Counted from the stretch's first letter, positions 1-9,410 are shown. The stretch: DNA of 64,000 nt from Haladaptatus sp. QDMS2 (GCF_029338295.1 NZ_CP119792.1:496001-560000), one strand, 5' to 3'. Numbers and translations are program-made. The notes: a model not told the origin generated them from the letters alone.

Positions 1-499
1 CGCCAATGAATCCCTCGCGGAGGAGTTCTCGCGCCCGCCGAACCGCGGGTTCGGTGTGCATCCGGTAGGCAATCATGAGCGTCACGCCTTCGCGCTCGCA
101 GGCGGCGACGAGTTCTTCGGCCCGTTCGGCGGTCGCTTCCATCGGTTTCTCACAGAGGACGGCTTTTCCCAGCCGGGCAGCGGTTTCGACGTAGGGCAGG
201 TGTAGGGCGTTCGGAGTGGCGACGTAGACCGCGTCGTAGGCATCGGCGTGGTCGCCGTCGTGGAACTCGTCGTAGCTCATCGCATGAGAGACGTCGTTTT
301 CGGCCGCTACGTCCGCCGCCTTCTCGCGGGTGCTGCTCACGACCACGGTGGTCTCGCAGGTGTCGGTGGCTTCGATGGCCGGAATCGCCTTGTCCACGGT
401 CCACCAGCCGAGACCGAGGAGGGCGAAGCGAACGGTTCCGTCGGCCCCAGTCTCCCAGTCGCGGGCGGTGAAGTCGTCCAGAGCGGTGGCAACGTCCAT
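1..499 (-). CDS. Gfo/Idh/MocA-family sugar dehydrogenase, N-terminal part (cut by window edge)
   Basis: NAD(P)-dependent dehydrogenase of the Gfo/Idh/MocA family; only the first 166 residues lie in the window. The N-terminal Rossmann fold is visible: a glycine-rich FALLGLGWW stretch near residue 27, then [13 protein letters not shown] and the family signature CEKPMEA. The opening resembles haloarchaeal D-xylose 1-dehydrogenase (Gfo6), which oxidises xylose with NADP, so a pentose or hexose dehydrogenase is likely. It is divergent from the galactonate dehydratase gene at 575, and the 75-base gap probably carries both promoters. That pairing suggests an oxidative sugar-acid pathway. The start is the ATG at 497-499. 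The substrate is inferred. Confidence 0.85.
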   Translation of the reverse strand, partial: MDVATALDDFTARDWETGADGTVRFALLGLGWWTVDKAIPAIEATDTCETTVVVSSTREKAADVAAENDVSHAMSYDEFHDGDHADAYDAVYVATPNALHLPYVETAARLGKAVLCEKPMEATAERAEELVAACEREGVTLMIAYRMHTEPAVRRARELLREGFIG

Positions 500-574
500 G
501 TCTTTCCCTATCACGCTCGGCCCCTAAGTGTTGGCCGTCGGTAGGTATTTGGGCGACTAGTGGGAGTTCGTAGC

Positions 575-1729
575 ATGCCAGAGATTCACGACTACGAACT
601 GTACGAAGTCCCGCCGCGCTGGCTGTTCTTGCGCCTCGAAACGAGCGACGGCCTCGTCGGGTGGGGCGAACCCGTCGTTGAGGGCCGAGCGAAGACGGTG
701 CGGGCGGCCGTGGAAGAACTCCTCGATACGTACCTCCTGGGCGAGGACCCCGCGACCATCGAGGACCATTGGCAAACGATGTATCGCGGGGGGTTCTACC
801 GCGGTGGCCCGGTGTTGATGTCGGCGATTGCGGGCATCGACCAGGCGCTCTGGGACATCAAGGGAAAACGATTCGGCGCGCCCGTCTACGACCTGCTCGG
901 CGGCCCGGTCCGCGAGAAGGTCAGAGTCTACCAGTGGATCGGCGGCGACGAACCTGCGGACGTGGGCGAACAAGCCGCGAAAAAGGTCGAAAACGGCCTC
1001 ACCGCGGTGAAGATGAACGCGACCCCCGAACTGGAGCGCATCGACACGCCCGCAGCCATCTCCGACGCGGTCGACCGCATCGCGGAGGTCCGGGAGACGG
1101 TCGGTTCCGAGGTGGGCATCGGGGTGGACTTCCACGGGCGAGTCTCGAAACCGATGGCCAAACGCCTCGCCGCGGCGCTCGAACCCTACGACCCGATGTT
1201 CGTCGAGGAACCACTGCTCGCAGAACACAACGACGCGCTCGAATCACTCGCTGTCCACACCACGACGCCAATCGCGACGGGCGAGCGAATGTACTCTCGG
1301 TGGGACTTCAAGGAACTCCTCCACGACGGGCACGTAGACGTCATCCAGCCTGACCTCTCGCACGCCGGGGGGATTACCGAGGTCCACAAAATCGCGGCCA
1401 TGGCTGAGGCCTACGACGTGGCGCTCGCGCCCCACTGCCCGCTCGGCCCCATCGCGCTCGCCTCGTGCATTCAGGTGGACGCCTGCGCGCCGAACGCGCT
1501 CATTCAGGAACAGAGCCTCGACATCCACTACAACGAGACGAACGACGTGCTCGACTACCTCGCCGACCCGAGCGCCTTCGCCTTCGACGACGGGTTCGTC
1601 TCGCTGCCCGAAGGTCCGGGTCTCGGCGTCGAAATCGACGAGGAATACGTCGCAGAACGCGCAGAACAGGCGGTCGACTGGCACAGTCCGGTCTGGCGAC
1701 ACGCAGACGGCAGCGTCGCCGAGTGGTAA
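575..1729 (+). CDS. dgoD: D-galactonate dehydratase (enolase superfamily)
   Basis: A 384-residue enolase-superfamily dehydratase predicted to turn D-galactonate (or gluconate) into 2-keto-3-deoxy acid in the cytoplasm. It follows bacterial DgoD almost motif by motif: PPRWLFLR at the start, MYRGGFYRGGP, the metal-ligand segments VDFHGR, FVEEP and ATGERMYSR, the catalytic-His segment APHCPLGPIALA, and the C-terminal WRHADGSVAEW. These were recalled from family knowledge, not aligned. The length matches the family. An in-frame GTG at 560 would add five residues; the ATG at 575 is preferred because the protein then begins like its relatives. It is divergent from a sugar dehydrogenase, consistent with one sugar-oxidation regulon. 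Strict galactonate specificity is not proven. Confidence 0.88.
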   Translation: MPEIHDYELYEVPPRWLFLRLETSDGLVGWGEPVVEGRAKTVRAAVEELLDTYLLGEDPATIEDHWQTMYRGGFYRGGPVLMSAIAGIDQALWDIKGKRFGAPVYDLLGGPVREKVRVYQWIGGDEPADVGEQAAKKVENGLTAVKMNATPELERIDTPAAISDAVDRIAEVRETVGSEVGIGVDFHGRVSKPMAKRLAAALEPYDPMFVEEPLLAEHNDALESLAVHTTTPIATGERMYSRWDFKELLHDGHVDVIQPDLSHAGGITEVHKIAAMAEAYDVALAPHCPLGPIALASCIQVDACAPNALIQEQSLDIHYNETNDVLDYLADPSAFAFDDGFVSLPEGPGLGVEIDEEYVAERAEQAVDWHSPVWRHADGSVAEW

Positions 1730-1837
1730 CGAGCGAAGCAGGTCGACAGACTGAAGCGCGCGGCGGCGTCCACTCGACGAGTGGTGGGCAGACGCGTCGA
1801 TGCCAGCCTTTTTCCCTGCCAACCCCGTTCGGTCGGT

Positions 1838-3709
1838 ATGTTCTTCTCTGCTGCTTGGCTGGTAGCCCAGACTGCCGCTCCCGCTGGGGTGACGATCGAC
1901 ATGCTCGTCGTCTTCGTGGTGATTCTCCTCGCCCTCTTTCTGTTCGCGACTGAGTGGTTCCCAATCGACGTCACCGCCATTCTCATAATGGTCACGTTGA
2001 TGGTGCTCGAACCGTGGACCCAAATCTCCGCACAGGAGGGGATTTCGGGCTTTTCGAGCCCAGCGACCATCACCGTGCTGGCGATGCTCATCTTGAGTAC
2101 GGGCATCAACCGGACGGGCATCGTCCAGCTCATCGGTCGAAAGATGTCCGAGTTCGCCGGCACTGACCAGCGCAAGCAACTCGCGGCGACCATCGGCGTC
2201 ACCGGCCCCGTCTCCGGGTTCATCAACAACACGCCGGTCGTCGCCATCCTCGTCCCGGTCATCGCCGACCTCGCGCACAAGGGAAAGACGTCGCCGTCGA
2301 AACTGCTCATGCCCCTCTCGTTCGCGTCGATGTTCGGCGGGATGCTCACACTCATCGGAACGTCCACGAACATCCTCGCAAGCGACATCTCCGCCCGACT
2401 CGGGGCGGAATCGCCCGAGTCCGGCCTGCACGCCTTTGGCATGTTCGAGTTCACGCAACTCGGCATCGTCGTCTTCGGCGTCGGGGCGCTCTACCTCATG
2501 ACGGTCGGCGTCTGGTTGCTCCCAAAGCGCGTCCCCGCAGAGGAGGACCTCGTAGAGGAGTACGCCCTCCAGGAGTACCTCGCGGACGTCATCGTTCCGG
2601 AGAACTCGTCGCTGATTGGGCAAACGGTCGAAGAGGCGCTCGGGGCCGATGCCCTCGACATCGACGTCCTCCAGTTGATTCGCTACGGCGAGCGCTTCTC
2701 TGAGCCACTCGCGAGAAAGGAAATTCACGAAAACGACACCCTCCGCGTCCGGACGAACCGCGACACGCTGGAAGAAATCATGGCAGCAGAGGGGCTTCGC
2801 TTCGTCGGTGGTCCGCGGTCTCAAGACGACCTCGACTCCGGCGAAGAGGAACCCGTCCTCGTCGAAGTGGTCATCCCCTCGGGGTCGTTCCTCGTCGGCG
2901 AAACCCTCGCTAGTTCGACCTTCCGCCAGCGTTACGATGCCAACGTCCTCGCATTCCGAAGTCGCGGGAAGGTCGTCCGCGACCGATTCGAAGACATCCA
3001 CATTCGCGTCGGCGACACGCTACTCGTCCAAGCCCCACCAGACAGCCTCACCCGGCTCGTCCAGAACGAGGACTTCATCGTCGCCCACGAGTTCGACGAC
3101 GTCGAGTACCGAACGGAGAAGATTCCGTTCGCCATCGCCATCATCGCCGGCGTCGTTGGCCTGCCCGCCCTCGACATCCTGCCCATCGTCGTCTCCGCGC
3201 TTGGCGGCGTGGCCGCGATGATTCTCTCAGGTGTGCTCAAACCGAACGAACTCTACCAGTCCGTCGAGTGGAACGTCATCTTCCTGCTCGCGGGCGTCAT
3301 CCCGCTCGGCATCGCCCTCCAGCAGACGGGAGCCGCCGCCCTGCTCGGGAGTGCGGTGGCCTCGACGGCCGCGTTCCTCCCCGCCATCGGCGTCCTCTGG
3401 GTGCTCTACATCGCGACGGGCCTGCTCACGAGCGTCATCAGCAATAACGCAAGCGTGGTGTTGATGATTCCCGTCGCCGCCACGGCCGCCCAGTCAATTG
3501 GGGCGAACGCCTTCGCGTTCGTTCTCGGCGTGACGTTCGCCGCCTCGACGGCGTTCATGACGCCCGTTGGCTACCAGACCAACCTGTTCGTCTACGGGCC
3601 CGGTGGCTACCGCTTCTCCGACTTTATCCGCGTGGGAGCACCGTTGCAGTTGCTCCTCTCTGTCGTGACGGTGGTCGGGATTGCCTTCTTCTGGGGCATC
3701 CGCGTCTAA
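1838..3709 (+). CDS. SLC13-family sodium/anion symporter with two TrkA-C domains
   Basis: A 623-residue membrane carrier of the SLC13/DASS (ArsB/NhaD superfamily) type, likely importing sulfate, dicarboxylate or a similar anion with sodium. Hydrophobic segments fill residues 1-220 and 430-620. Both halves carry the substrate-site signatures: FINNTPVV and TLIGTSTN in the first, and VISNNASVV plus MTPVGYQTN in the second. Between them, about residues 245-410, are two soluble RCK_C/TrkA-C domains (ENSSLIGQTVEE and PSGSFLVGETL), as in SAC1-like transporters, which may sense a ligand. The start is the ATG at 1838; an upstream in-frame extension to 1781 reads as non-conserved linker. The substrate cannot be told from sequence. 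Confidence 0.85.
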   Translation: MFFSAAWLVAQTAAPAGVTIDMLVVFVVILLALFLFATEWFPIDVTAILIMVTLMVLEPWTQISAQEGISGFSSPATITVLAMLILSTGINRTGIVQLIGRKMSEFAGTDQRKQLAATIGVTGPVSGFINNTPVVAILVPVIADLAHKGKTSPSKLLMPLSFASMFGGMLTLIGTSTNILASDISARLGAESPESGLHAFGMFEFTQLGIVVFGVGALYLMTVGVWLLPKRVPAEEDLVEEYALQEYLADVIVPENSSLIGQTVEEALGADALDIDVLQLIRYGERFSEPLARKEIHENDTLRVRTNRDTLEEIMAAEGLRFVGGPRSQDDLDSGEEEPVLVEVVIPSGSFLVGETLASSTFRQRYDANVLAFRSRGKVVRDRFEDIHIRVGDTLLVQAPPDSLTRLVQNEDFIVAHEFDDVEYRTEKIPFAIAIIAGVVGLPALDILPIVVSALGGVAAMILSGVLKPNELYQSVEWNVIFLLAGVIPLGIALQQTGAAALLGSAVASTAAFLPAIGVLWVLYIATGLLTSVISNNASVVLMIPVAATAAQSIGANAFAFVLGVTFAASTAFMTPVGYQTNLFVYGPGGYRFSDFIRVGAPLQLLLSVVTVVGIAFFWGIRV

Positions 3710-3770
3710 CGCGCTTCTCTGAATCGAGACGAACCGTTTTGGCGCTGTGTGACCGAGTAACTGGTATCCC

Positions 3771-4400
3771 GTGTCCTCGCCTGCGCACCAGCCCGCCCGA
3801 CGCAACAACTCGTCTCTGAGCGCCGCGTTCTTTGGAAACCCCGTCGTCGAGACGCTCGTCGCGATGACCGTCGTGACCTTCCTCACGTGGGTGAGTTTCT
3901 TCACTGGCCTCGGCGGGTTGTTCGTCCTCGCCCAACCGCTGCTCAATCCACCGTGGGCGCTCGTCACGAGCGTCTACGCTCACGCGGGCGTTGGCCACCT
4001 CATCTCGAACGCCGTCATCGTGATTCTCGCGGGGAGTCTCGTCGCGTGGTCCACGACCCGCCTGCGCTTTCACGCGTTTTTCGTCACGACGGGCGCGCTC
4101 GCCGGCGTCGCAGAAGTGCTCATCTCCGGTCTGCTCGGCCAGCCAACGGCCGTCCTGGGCGCGAGCGGCGCGGCCTTCGCGCTCGTCGGCTACGTCCTCG
4201 CGGCGAATCCCGCCTCGACCGTGCTGTTCGACCGCCTCAACCTCCCACCTCGCGTGCTGGTCGTGCTCGTCGCGGCCGCTGGCCTCGTCCTGACGTTCCT
4301 CTTCAGTGCTCCCGGGAGTGCGCTCATCGCCCACCTCACGGGCGCGATGCTCGGCCTCGTTGCCGGCAGAATGCGCCTGCTTCGCGTTCCGAAACGGTAA
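3771..4400 (+). CDS. Rhomboid-family intramembrane serine protease
   Basis: A 209-residue membrane protein with about six hydrophobic segments. The rhomboid catalytic set is present: His71/His76/Asn80 in HAGVGHLISN, the serine in GASGA (Ser132), and His188 in AHLTGAMLG of the last helix. It should cleave membrane proteins within the bilayer. The start is GTG at 3771; no ATG gives the full first helix. It converges on the GNAT gene at 4402 with one base between the stop codons. Confidence 0.88.
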   Translation: MSSPAHQPARRNNSSLSAAFFGNPVVETLVAMTVVTFLTWVSFFTGLGGLFVLAQPLLNPPWALVTSVYAHAGVGHLISNAVIVILAGSLVAWSTTRLRFHAFFVTTGALAGVAEVLISGLLGQPTAVLGASGAAFALVGYVLAANPASTVLFDRLNLPPRVLVVLVAAAGLVLTFLFSAPGSALIAHLTGAMLGLVAGRMRLLRVPKR

Positions 4401-4401
4401 C

Positions 4402-4866
4402 TCAGCGGCGTTCCGCGTACGACACCTGCTTTTCCTCGAATCCGAGGTTTTCGTAGAACTCGCGGGCTGGTTCGTTGTCCCACTCGGCGGAGACGGTGAT
4501 GTAGTCGCAGTCCTCGGCGTCGGCGACGGCCCGCGCCTTCTCGACGAGTGCCGTGCCGAAGCCCTCGCCTCGGTGGCCCTCCTTGACGTAGAGGTCAACA
4601 ATCGAGAGAAACGCGCCAAGACGCCGCGAGGATCGCACGCCGGTTTCGACGAGGATGTAGGCGACGTCCTCGCCGTCCGCTTCGAGGAGGAATACACGGT
4701 GAGTGTCGTTTTTCAACAGTCGTCGAAACCCGTTCTCTGCATGCTCTCCGGCGTCCGCTCGCAGGTGGTTTAGCTCGGAATACGCCTCCATCTCCTCGGC
4801 GAGTGGCACCCAGAACTCCGTGGCGATGAACGCTGCGTCCCCCACCTCTGCCTCTCGAATCTCCAT
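4402..4866 (-). CDS. GNAT-family N-acetyltransferase
   Basis: A 154-residue acetyltransferase of the GNAT fold. The acetyl-CoA binding motif A is seen as VDLYVKEGHRGEGFGTALV around residues 90-108 (R/Q-x-x-G-x-G/A pattern), followed by the C-terminal WDNEPAREFYENLGFEE, a common substrate-site motif. The protein is complete and starts at the ATG at 4866. The substrate is unknown. It stands alone, convergent with the rhomboid gene. Confidence 0.85.
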   Translation of the reverse strand: MEIREAEVGDAAFIATEFWVPLAEEMEAYSELNHLRADAGEHAENGFRRLLKNDTHRVFLLEADGEDVAYILVETGVRSSRRLGAFLSIVDLYVKEGHRGEGFGTALVEKARAVADAEDCDYITVSAEWDNEPAREFYENLGFEEKQVSYAERR

Positions 4867-4897
4867 AGGATGGCTTACTCGAATCTTGAGTTAAGTG

Positions 4898-5056
4898 TTC
4901 GGCCCGCTCATCTCGCCCGATACGAGCACCGTCCCGGTGGTCATCTACACGATGCTCCGGACGGGGCTGACGCCGACGATTAACGCCCTCTCGGTGGTGC
5001 TCATCGTCGTCATGCTCGTGGTGGCGCTGAGCAGTCGGCGTCTCTCCTCGTCCTGA
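4898..5056 (+). pseudogene. 3' remnant of an ABC transporter permease gene (PotB/PotC-like)
   Basis: A 52-codon open stretch with no start codon encodes what looks like the last part of a spermidine/putrescine-type ABC permease: a SPDTSTVPVVIYTMLR segment, then LTPTINALSVV and a final hydrophobic helix ending in a short Arg/Ser tail. In the family this order (TLP..IW..-R-G.TP.INALAT) forms the end of the membrane domain. The frame is closed upstream by TAA at 4892-4894, and no other part of an ABC operon is near, so it is read as a deletion scar. Confidence 0.6.
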
Positions 5057-5099
5057 CGCTCTCGCTGTTCTTGACTGCGAAACGTTGTTTCTCGCGTTC

Positions 5100-5753
5100 T
5101 CAGGGTTTCGAGCGCAGGTAGCCGCCGACACCCAGCGCGATGACGCCCCCGACAACTGCGCCGAATCGACTGAGTCGTGCGGGATGGGTCGCGCCCGGTT
5201 CCTGGGTTCGAACCTGCATCACGTCGTATTTCGCAATCTGCTGGCGATACTCTTCGACGGTCGGGCCGTCGTCTGTGCCGCTTTCGCTGTCGCTTTGGCT
5301 ATCGCTTCCGCTGTCGCGGCCCGCTTCGCGTCTCTGTTCTCGCTCCCGTTCGAGATGCTCCGCGATGTGCGTGGGTTCGTCTGCGGGCGGCAGTGTCGAG
5401 TTTGCAGGGCGCTCGATGACGATGTACGACAGGGAATTTCGCTCTTGGTGGTCGCTTGCTTCGCTCAGTTCTTCGCCCGTCGCGTACGGGAAGTCGGGTG
5501 CGCCCTCGCTGGCCGGGACGGTGTAGCGCCCGCCGTTTTCGAGCGTCTTGACGTAGAGTTCCTGCCCGCGTTCTGAGAGATTCTCGTAGGCGATGATCTG
5601 GTAGCCTTCGCGTTCGAGGGCGGTCGCGTTCCCGCCGTTTCCGGGGTGGGTGTTGTGGTACTTCACCGGTTCGACCGGGACGAACGCGGGGGTGATGAGC
5701 AGGGCCAGGCTGAGGACGACGAGGAGGTTCGCGAAGGTGGCGTGTCGGGACAT
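5100..5753 (-). CDS. Membrane-anchored extracellular protein of unknown function
   Basis: 217 residues with an N-terminal hydrophobic segment (about 8-27), a soluble middle with potential N-glycosylation sites (NAT, NLS, NST), an acidic Asp/Ser/Glu-rich linker around residues 140-165, and a second hydrophobic segment at the C terminus (about 192-212). The middle contains ALEREGYQIIAYENLSERG and a YTVPASEG patch that I do not recognise. It starts 4 bases after the ABC permease stop and is probably the third gene of that operon, so it may be an accessory or substrate of the exporter. Function unknown. Confidence 0.75.
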   Translation of the reverse strand: MSRHATFANLLVVLSLALLITPAFVPVEPVKYHNTHPGNGGNATALEREGYQIIAYENLSERGQELYVKTLENGGRYTVPASEGAPDFPYATGEELSEASDHQERNSLSYIVIERPANSTLPPADEPTHIAEHLEREREQRREAGRDSGSDSQSDSESGTDDGPTVEEYRQQIAKYDVMQVRTQEPGATHPARLSRFGAVVGGVIALGVGGYLRSKP

Positions 5754-5757
5754 TGGC

Positions 5758-6606
5758 TTATTCTAAATCCGCGCGGTCGAATCGTCGGTAGCCGAGCGCG
5801 AGCGGGACGGCCACCCAGAGGGCGAGGACCACGAGTGAGAATTCGTCGGTGAGGTACACGGGCAGTTCGGCGTTCGCCTCGGCGGCCCGCCTGAACACGA
5901 CGGTCTGCTGGTCGGGTGGGAAGACGAGGTTGGTCGCCTTCTGGTAGGCGATGTACGGGCTGAGGTGGGTAAGGCCGTCGTAGAGATTCGGCGTGGCCTC
6001 GAAACCGAGGACGTTTTCGTGGACCATTCGCAGGAGGTCGGTGATGCGGATGGCGACGAACGACATCACGAGGACGAAGTAGAGGCCAAACGCTCCGGCG
6101 ATGGCGCGACTCCGGGTGGCGAACGCCGCAGAGAGCGCCACGCCAACGCAGACGAACGCCGCGCCGTAGACGAGCGAGACGACGAACAGGCCGCCAATCG
6201 TCCCCAGCGGGAACGCGCCAAAGCGGGTGAGCGCGATGCTCGCCGCGGTGAGGAAAGCGACGCCGAGGCCGACGCCCAGCAGAGTCAGGCGACTCGCCAG
6301 CTTGCCGACGAAGACGTCGCGGCGCGTGTTCGGAACCGAAAGCAAGAATTTGATTCCACCGCTCCGGCGTTCGCCTGCGATCGCCAGATAGCTCGCGAGC
6401 AGCGCGACGATGGGGAGGATGAGGCCGAGCGTGAACGCGAGCGTCTGGAAGATATTCGTGACTGACTCGGTGGCCGAAAGCTGGTAGCCGCGGATGGTGT
6501 AGGCTACGAGCGCGACGAACAGCGTGAGCACGACGCCTGCCGCCCAGACGGCTCGCGAGCGACTGATGCTCGTGAGGTCGCGTTTGGCGACGCTTACGAG
6601 GTTCAC
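5758..6606 (-). CDS. ABC-2 type transporter permease
   Basis: A 282-residue membrane protein with six predicted helices. The arrangement is that of ABC-2 (NatB/NosY-like) permeases: an N-terminal cytoplasmic stretch MNLVSVAKRDLTSISRSRAVW, a large loop after helix 1, ERRSGGIKFLLSVPNTRRDVFVGKLASR in the coupling region, and C-terminal VALPLALGYRRFDRADL. It overlaps the upstream ATPase gene by four bases (ATGA), so the two are translated together. It likely exports a small molecule or contributes to drug or ion efflux; the substrate is unknown. Confidence 0.88.
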   Translation of the reverse strand: MNLVSVAKRDLTSISRSRAVWAAGVVLTLFVALVAYTIRGYQLSATESVTNIFQTLAFTLGLILPIVALLASYLAIAGERRSGGIKFLLSVPNTRRDVFVGKLASRLTLLGVGLGVAFLTAASIALTRFGAFPLGTIGGLFVVSLVYGAAFVCVGVALSAAFATRSRAIAGAFGLYFVLVMSFVAIRITDLLRMVHENVLGFEATPNLYDGLTHLSPYIAYQKATNLVFPPDQQTVVFRRAAEANAELPVYLTDEFSLVVLALWVAVPLALGYRRFDRADLE

Positions 6607-7541
6607 GAGGAAGCCTCTTGGGTGGCTATCTCGCCACGTTCGTGGCGATTGCCAGTGAGTTCGTTGAACAGTGATTCGAGCGAGACGGTATCGGAGAGGA
6701 TGTCCCGAACCTCGGCCTGGGCGGCGACGTGGCTCACCACGTCAACCTTCACACTCGGGTTGGTGCAGGTGGCGACAAGGGTGTTCTCCTCGACTGAGAC
6801 TGCGGCAACGCCTTCGATGGTTTCGACGCCGAGAGTGGTCGGTGACGTCGCGCAGGTGAGTTCGATGGTCGCCTGTCCCCCGGTGGTCTCGCGCAGGCCG
6901 TCGATGGTGTCGACGGCGACGAGTTCGCCGTCGTTCATCACGCCGACGCGGTCGCAGATGGCTTCGACTTCAGAGAGGATGTGACTCGAAAAGAAGACGG
7001 TCGTCCCGGCTTCCGCACGTTCGCGGATGAGTTCGCGCATGTCCTGCATCCCATTCGGGTCTAAGCCCGAGGATGGTTCGTCGAGGATGAGCACCTCTGG
7101 GTCGCCCGCGAGCGCCATCGCGAAGGCGAGGCGCTGTTGCATCCCCTTCGAGTACGATGAGGCGAGGCGTTCGGCGTCTGCCGACAGGCCGACTTGCGAG
7201 AGGAGCGCGTCTGGGTCGTCGGCCGCCGATTTCGTCTCGATGGCCCAGGCGACGTGTTCGCGGCCGGTGAGTGAATCTTCGAAACCGTAGCCCTCGGGGA
7301 GCACGCCGACACGCTCTCTGACGGCTTCGGGGTGCTTCTGGGCGTCGATGCCGAGGACTTCGACCGTGCCCGCCGTGGGGCGAATGAAGTCGAGGATAAG
7401 GTTGATGGTCGTCGATTTTCCGGCCCCGTTCGGCCCAAGAAAGCCGAACACCTCGCCCTCGGGGACGGTGAGGTCGAGGTCCGAAACGGCGACGAGGTCA
7501 CCGAATTGTTTGGTCAGGCCACGTGTCTGGATGGAGGACAT
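6603..7541 (-). CDS. ABC transporter ATP-binding protein (ABC-2 / CcmA-NatA type)
   Basis: 312 residues. Walker A GPNGAGKS is near residue 37, the Q-loop follows, the ABC signature is YSKGMQQR, Walker B is VLILDEPSSGLDP, and the H-loop is SSHIL. The extra 90-residue C-terminal domain is typical of NatA/CcmA-like ATPases. It energises the permease at 5758-6606, with which it overlaps by four bases. It is the first gene of a three-gene minus-strand operon. The ATG at 7541 is well placed. Confidence 0.9.
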   Translation of the reverse strand: MSSIQTRGLTKQFGDLVAVSDLDLTVPEGEVFGFLGPNGAGKSTTINLILDFIRPTAGTVEVLGIDAQKHPEAVRERVGVLPEGYGFEDSLTGREHVAWAIETKSAADDPDALLSQVGLSADAERLASSYSKGMQQRLAFAMALAGDPEVLILDEPSSGLDPNGMQDMRELIRERAEAGTTVFFSSHILSEVEAICDRVGVMNDGELVAVDTIDGLRETTGGQATIELTCATSPTTLGVETIEGVAAVSVEENTLVATCTNPSVKVDVVSHVAAQAEVRDILSDTVSLESLFNELTGNRHERGEIATQEASS

Positions 7542-7762
7542 ATCCTGGTTTGAACCGCAAACCTCAATCGAATAAGTTTTGTGCTGGATTCGCTGAACTA
7601 ACAGGGCAACGTCGGATTGTTCTTTTCAATCAGGCAATGTTTATCCCATCTTTCGCGGAATGGTTCGTGGTCACGAGTTTGTATTATTCGACCTCCTGAC
7701 AGGGGTTTGAATCGAACAAATGTTAATTTCGAATGTATATTTGCCGATATTTTGAGTAAGTG

Positions 7763-7770
7763 TTTTAATA
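7763..7770 (+). promoter_or_regulatory. Predicted TATA box for the NhaC-like antiporter gene
   Basis: The AT-rich octamer TTTTAATA lies about 27 bases before the ATG at 7794. That is the spacing expected for a leaderless haloarchaeal transcript and supports 7794 over 7779 as start. Confidence 0.45.
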
Positions 7771-7793
7771 CATGACGTATGAAGCCATATAGC

Positions 7794-9398
7794 ATGGCAG
7801 CAAACTTCGGGGCATTATCACTAGCGCCACCGCTACTCGCCATTGCGTTGGCCATCATCACACGTCGGGCAATGTTGTCACTGTTCGTCGGCGTCTGGGT
7901 AGGCGCCGTCATCTATGCGGGCAACATCGGCGTTGCACAGACTTTCACCTGGATTACAGAGGCAATCGGTGCCAGTACGTTCAACGCGACGATTCTCATC
8001 TTCACCATGCTGCTTGGTGCAGGAATTGCGCTCCTCTGGAAACTGGGCGGCGCGATGGCGATTACCAGATTCGCCACCAAACGCATCGACTCTCACCGGA
8101 AAATCGGCGTCACGACGTGGTTGCTCGGCATCCTCTGGAACTTCGACGACTACGCGAACAACGCCATCGTCGGCAGCTCGATGAAGAACCTCGCTGACGA
8201 ACTGAAGATGTCTCGCGAGAAACTTGCGTACATCCTCGATTCGACGGCCGCACCCGTCGCGACCATCGGAATCTCGAGCTGGGTCGCCTTCGAAATCGGG
8301 CTCATCCAGTCTCAGTACGAGAACATGGGTATCACCGACCAGGTGCCTTCTGCGGCAGCCACCTTTATCCAGTCGATTCCGTACAACATGTACTCGATTC
8401 TCGCGGTGGCGATGGTCGGCGTCATCGTAATCTCCGGGCGTGACTTCGGGGAGATGCTCGACGCGGAAAATCGCTCGGTGAAGACGGGGAACGTCATCCG
8501 CGAAGACGCAAATCCACTCCAGAACATCAAAGACGACCTCGGTGAACCGGTCACTGACGACGCACCGCTTCGTGTTTTCACGTTGCCAGTGACTGCACTC
8601 GTCCTCACGGTTATCGGCGGGGCAATTTACATGGGCTACGCGCCCGACCGCACACTTATCGAAATCGTCGAAAACACCGGCGTTGCAACGGCCCTCGTCT
8701 GGGGGTCGTTCGCGATGGTCGCTACCGCCGTGCTCATCGGCGTCGGCGAGAAGATGATGTCCATCGGGCAAGCCATGGAGACCGTCTTAGACGGTTTCGC
8801 GACGATGCTTCCAGCAGTCAGCATCCTCGTGCTCGCGTGGTCGATTGGCTCGGTCGCCACCGCACTTGGGACGGGCGATTACGTCACGCAGTTCGCAACC
8901 GGCGTCGTCTCACCGATGATGGTGCCCGTCGTCGTGTTCGCCACCTCGGCGTTCATCGCGTTCGCCATCGGGACCTCGTGGGGGACGATGTCCATCATGA
9001 CGCCAATCGTGATTCCGATGGCGTGGACCATCGGAAGTCAGTCGCCGCAGTTCATCGCCGTCGCCGTCGGCGCGATGTTCAGTGGCGCGGTGTTCGGCGA
9101 CAACTGCTCCCCAATCAGCGACACCACGGTGCTGGCCTCGACGTTCTCCGGGTCGGACCACATCGACCACGTCCGGACGCAGATGTACTACGCCTTTACC
9201 GTCCTCATCGCGACGGCCGTCATCTACCTGCTGTACGGTATGACGAACCTGAGTCCGCTCGTGCTCCTGCCACTCGGCGTGCTCGTGCTCGTCGTGTTGG
9301 TGTACGGGTTCTCCGAAATCGACGCCAGCCGCAAGGACCTGGACGCACAACCCGGTCGGGCCCGTTCGTCGGGTCGGACGCTCACGAGCGACGACTGA
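7794..9398 (+). CDS. Na+/H+ antiporter, NhaC family
   Basis: A 534-residue polytopic membrane protein of the NhaC/TetR-like ion transporter family. Family stretches include LLWNFDDYANNAIVGSS-like residues around 120-135, PVATIGISSWVAFE, FAIGTSWGTMSIM and GAVFGDNCSPISDTT. It should exchange protons for sodium, or carry organic substrates in related subfamilies. An alternative ATG at 7779 would add five residues; the TATA spacing favours 7794. It is monocistronic, followed by a T-rich tract at 9411. Confidence 0.87.
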   Translation: MAANFGALSLAPPLLAIALAIITRRAMLSLFVGVWVGAVIYAGNIGVAQTFTWITEAIGASTFNATILIFTMLLGAGIALLWKLGGAMAITRFATKRIDSHRKIGVTTWLLGILWNFDDYANNAIVGSSMKNLADELKMSREKLAYILDSTAAPVATIGISSWVAFEIGLIQSQYENMGITDQVPSAAATFIQSIPYNMYSILAVAMVGVIVISGRDFGEMLDAENRSVKTGNVIREDANPLQNIKDDLGEPVTDDAPLRVFTLPVTALVLTVIGGAIYMGYAPDRTLIEIVENTGVATALVWGSFAMVATAVLIGVGEKMMSIGQAMETVLDGFATMLPAVSILVLAWSIGSVATALGTGDYVTQFATGVVSPMMVPVVVFATSAFIAFAIGTSWGTMSIMTPIVIPMAWTIGSQSPQFIAVAVGAMFSGAVFGDNCSPISDTTVLASTFSGSDHIDHVRTQMYYAFTVLIATAVIYLLYGMTNLSPLVLLPLGVLVLVVLVYGFSEIDASRKDLDAQPGRARSSGRTLTSDD

Positions 9399-9410
9399 AC
9401 ACTCACACCA

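Noticed and set aside
1244..3001. Long minus-strand open frame of 585 codons opposite dgoD and the SLC13 carrier gene
   Set aside because: It lies antisense to two well-recognised genes. Its Arg/Asp/Glu/His-rich composition without motifs is typical of antisense shadows in high-GC haloarchaeal DNA.
7878..8771. 297-codon minus-strand frame opposite the NhaC gene
   Set aside because: Antisense of a convincing membrane transporter; no hydrophobic or motif structure of its own.
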